64,000 bases of DNA, from the NCBI RefSeq assembly GCF_000406945.1, contig NZ_KE136354.1:1874636-1938635 (forward strand), given 5' to 3'. The DNA is from Enterococcus dispar ATCC 51266. GTDB lineage: Bacteria; Bacillota; Bacilli; Lactobacillales; Enterococcaceae. The notes below the pieces were generated by a model. It had not been told where the DNA came from, searched no databases, and saw only the letters and a list, made by a program, of their open reading frames with translations. The stretch's first letter is position 1. The number at the start of each line of letters is the position of its first letter. The translations under genes and the position numbers were made by a program. Shown here in pieces: positions 62,253-64,000 of the stretch.

Positions 62253-63443
62253 TTAAGCATTTACACTCGCTAAGAGTGCATCAACCTTATCTGTATGCTC
62301 CCATGGCAAATCAACATCTGTACGCCCAAAGTGACCATAAGCAGCTGTTTGGCGATAAATTGGACGACGTAAGTCCAACATTTCAATAATTCCAGCAGGA
62401 CGCAAATCGAAGTTTTCACGTATTGCTTCAATTAATTTGTCGTCACTGACAGTTCCAGTACCAAAAGTATTGATAGAGATAGAGACAGGTTGCGCCACAC
62501 CAATTGCATAGGCTAACTGCACTTCTACTTTGTTGGCCAATTTAGCAGCTACAATATTTTTAGCAATATAGCGTGCAGCATAACTAGCAGAACGGTCCAC
62601 CTTTGTAGCATCTTTACCAGAAAAAGCTCCGCCACCATGACGGGCATAGCCTCCATAAGTATCCACAATAATTTTACGTCCGGTTAAACCAGCATCTCCT
62701 TGAGGACCGCCAATTACAAAACGACCAGTCGGATTAATAAAATATTTTGTATCTTCATCTAATAATTCACTTGGAATAACAGGTTCAATAACTTGTTTAA
62801 TCACGTCGCCGCGAATTGTAGCATTATCTACTGCATCATCGTGTTGTGTACTAATTACAACCGTATCAACCCGTTGTGCCTTGCCTGCTTCATCGTATTC
62901 TACTGTCACTTGTGACTTAGCATCTGGACGTAAATAAGTTAATTGACCATTTTTACGTAACTCTGCTAAGCGACGAACTAATTTATGACTCAAAGAAATT
63001 GGTAATGGCATTAATTCTGGTGTTTCATCACAAGCAAAACCAAACATTAATCCTTGGTCCCCTGCTCCAATTTCATCTATCATGGCATCTTTGTTATCAC
63101 GACTTTCCAAAGCCGCATCTACACCTTGCGCAATATCAGGTGACTGTTCATCAATAGCTACTAAAACAGCTACTGTATCCCCATCAAAGCCAAATTTAGC
63201 TCGTGTATAACCGATATCTTTAATCGTATTACGAACGATCTTTTGAATATCTACATAAGCCGATGTTGAAATTTCACCAAATACTAAAACTAAACCAGTT
63301 GTTACCGAAGTCTCACAAGCCACCCGGGCTGATGGATCCTTCGTCAAAATCGCATCCAAAATTGCGTCGCTGATTTGATCAGCTACCTTATCTGGATGTC
63401 CTTCAGAAACAGACTCTGAAGTAAATAAATGTCTTTCTGTCAT
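62253..63443 (-). CDS. metK: S-adenosylmethionine synthetase
   Basis: A 396-residue enzyme that makes SAM from methionine and ATP. Hallmarks are [29 protein letters not shown] and [16 protein letters not shown]. The start at 63443 follows AGGGGGAA by 7 bases; a longer reading runs through the riboswitch and is rejected. The ribosome site is part of an SMK box, so translation is turned down when SAM is high. Confidence 0.97.
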   Translation of the reverse strand: MTERHLFTSESVSEGHPDKVADQISDAILDAILTKDPSARVACETSVTTGLVLVFGEISTSAYVDIQKIVRNTIKDIGYTRAKFGFDGDTVAVLVAIDEQSPDIAQGVDAALESRDNKDAMIDEIGAGDQGLMFGFACDETPELMPLPISLSHKLVRRLAELRKNGQLTYLRPDAKSQVTVEYDEAGKAQRVDTVVISTQHDDAVDNATIRGDVIKQVIEPVIPSELLDEDTKYFINPTGRFVIGGPQGDAGLTGRKIIVDTYGGYARHGGGAFSGKDATKVDRSASYAARYIAKNIVAAKLANKVEVQLAYAIGVAQPVSISINTFGTGTVSDDKLIEAIRENFDLRPAGIIEMLDLRRPIYRQTAAYGHFGRTDVDLPWEHTDKVDALLASVNA

Positions 63444-63448
63444 GATGA

Positions 63449-63514
63449 TTCCCCCTGATAATATTCGGTTACAAGGCATCTTCGCAGTGCGAATCCTCTC
63501 GGGAACTTGCAACG
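63449..63514 (-). promoter_or_regulatory. SMK box (SAM-III) riboswitch of metK
   Basis: On the minus strand GTTGCAAGTTCCCGAGAGGA, then CGAAGATGCCTTGTAACCGA, then AGGGGGAA just before the ATG form the SMK box layout known from enterococcal metK. SAM binding pairs the ribosome site with the upstream anti-sequence and blocks translation. The hairpin TTCGCACTGCGAA lies between the conserved halves. The class is confined to Lactobacillales. Confidence 0.95.
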
Positions 63515-63557
63515 TTTGTAGTATAGCAGATTTGCTAAGATAAAGCTCGCTTATTTT

Positions 63558-63585
63558 ATTATAATTCCTATAAATCTTTTGACAA
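63558..63585 (-). promoter_or_regulatory. Promoter of metK
   Basis: TTGTCA and a perfect TATAAT on the minus strand with a 16-base spacer. A second -10-like TATACT nearer the SMK box might also serve. Confidence 0.6.
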
Positions 63586-63598
63586 AAACATAAAGAAA

Positions 63599-63630
63599 AC
63601 AAAAAAAAGAAGATACATATTGTATCTTCT
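63599..63630 (-). terminator. Terminator of the tRNA cluster
   Basis: AGAAGATACA and TGTATCTTCT form a 10-base stem with a 3-base loop, followed on the minus strand by TTTTTTTT. Confidence 0.85.
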
Positions 63631-63632
63631 CA

Positions 63633-63704
63633 TGATCCGTACGGGACTCGAACCCGTGTTACCGCCGTGAAAGGGCGGTGTCTTAACCACTTGACCAACG
63701 GACC
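63633..63704 (-). tRNA. tRNA-Glu (anticodon UUC)
   Basis: 72 bases folding as a cloverleaf. Acceptor GGTCCGT pairs with ACGGATC; the anticodon loop CTTTCAC gives TTC; the T arm has GGTTCGAGTCC. The 3' CCA is not encoded. It is the last of four tRNAs read leftward. Confidence 0.95.
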
Positions 63705-63717
63705 AACTATTAATAAA

Positions 63718-63791
<74 letters not shown>

Positions 63792-63837
63792 ATATAAAAC
63801 TAAACAACTTTTCTAATGAAAATCATTAAAAAAGAGA

Positions 63838-63910
63838 TGGCGCGGGACAGAATCGAACTGCCGACACATGGAGCTTCAATCCATTGCTCTACCAACTGAG
63901 CTACCGAGCC
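63838..63910 (-). tRNA. tRNA-Phe (anticodon GAA) with an acceptor mismatch
   Basis: 73 bases. Anticodon loop TTGAAGC gives GAA; GTTCGATTC in the T arm. Acceptor GGCTCGG faces CCGCGCC, so position 4:69 is U opposite C. All other acceptor pairs are intact. CCA is not encoded. Confidence 0.93.
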
Positions 63911-63914
63911 AAAA

Positions 63915-63987
63915 CGGTCCCGACGGGACTCGAACCCGCGATCTCCTGCGTGACAGGCAGGCGTGATAACCACTACACTACGGGACC
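63915..63987 (-). tRNA. tRNA-Asp (anticodon GUC)
   Basis: 73 bases. Acceptor GGTCCCG pairs with CGGGACC; anticodon loop CTGTCAC gives GTC; GGTTCGAGTCC in the T arm; discriminator G. It is the first tRNA of the cluster within this window. Confidence 0.95.
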
Positions 63988-64000
63988 AGGATTTAGTTTT

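Noticed and set aside
62253..63602. 449-residue form of MetK
   Set aside because: The extra 53 codons are the SMK riboswitch and leader; the family start is at 63443.

Overview
The window reads as chromosomal DNA of a low-GC lactic acid bacterium, most likely Enterococcus or a close relative (Vagococcus, Tetragenococcus). This rests on a SAM-III (SMK box) riboswitch in front of metK, an L-lysine-type murE beside a YtgP/MurJ flippase, a LysM autolysin resembling enterococcal muramidase/AtlA, a comG-ytxK-ackA order, and a leuS T-box leader. No prophage, insertion sequence or CRISPR array was seen. The species cannot be fixed without a search.

Layout. 0.1-3.7 kb: an ABC exporter (ATPase and FtsX-like permease), a TetR regulator and proC. 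3.8-5.7 kb: a deletion or rearrangement scar joining the 3' parts of a GH65 phosphorylase gene and an NmrA-type gene head to head. 5.9-11.6 kb: an Amadori-product (fructosamine) gene cluster of frlB-type deglycase, frlD-type kinase, GntR/UTRA regulator, an atypical amidohydrolase and a YfcC-family transporter, with two copies of one palindromic operator and a good cre site. 11.9-12.6 kb: a GNAT gene broken by an in-frame stop. 12.7-18.9 kb: ackA, a methyltransferase and a complete comGA-GG pseudopilus operon. 19-24.7 kb: trmB, a YtmP-like kinase, ecsAB, hit, a YtxH-like gene and the foldase prsA. 24.8-27.1 kb: a P-type ATPase. 27.3-32.1 kb: yhaO-yhaN-yhaM. 32.4-35.2 kb: a ROK fructokinase divergent from a GntR/LacI-hybrid regulator, then a frameshifted GyrI-like gene. 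35.3-41.2 kb: a YlbF-like protein, a class A PBP, two pseudouridine synthases and an M23 hydrolase. 41.4-45.6 kb: a NUDIX hydrolase and a LysR / YfcC / M20 amidohydrolase module. 45.6-50.3 kb: murJ, murE, a SASA-type esterase and an AbrB-like protein. 50.4-57 kb: a membrane-anchored Asp-box propeller protein, leuS and a five-LysM autolysin. 57.2-63.4 kb: a PAP2 phosphatase, the tRNA-modification pair ytqA/ytqB, an esterase, an MFS exporter and metK. 63.6-64 kb: tRNAs Glu, Ile, Phe and Asp, read leftward.

Themes. Cell-envelope functions dominate (PBP, murE, murJ, M23 and LysM hydrolases, prsA, ecs), and both hydrolases carry WalR-box-like sites upstream. Two separate modules pair a YfcC-family transporter with an amidohydrolase-type enzyme and their own regulator, which suggests uptake and intracellular hydrolysis of conjugated nutrients. 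At least four genes are decayed (GH65, NmrA, GNAT, GyrI-like), consistent with ongoing loss of accessory functions. RNA-level control is clear at metK (SMK box) and leuS (T-box, CUC specifier).
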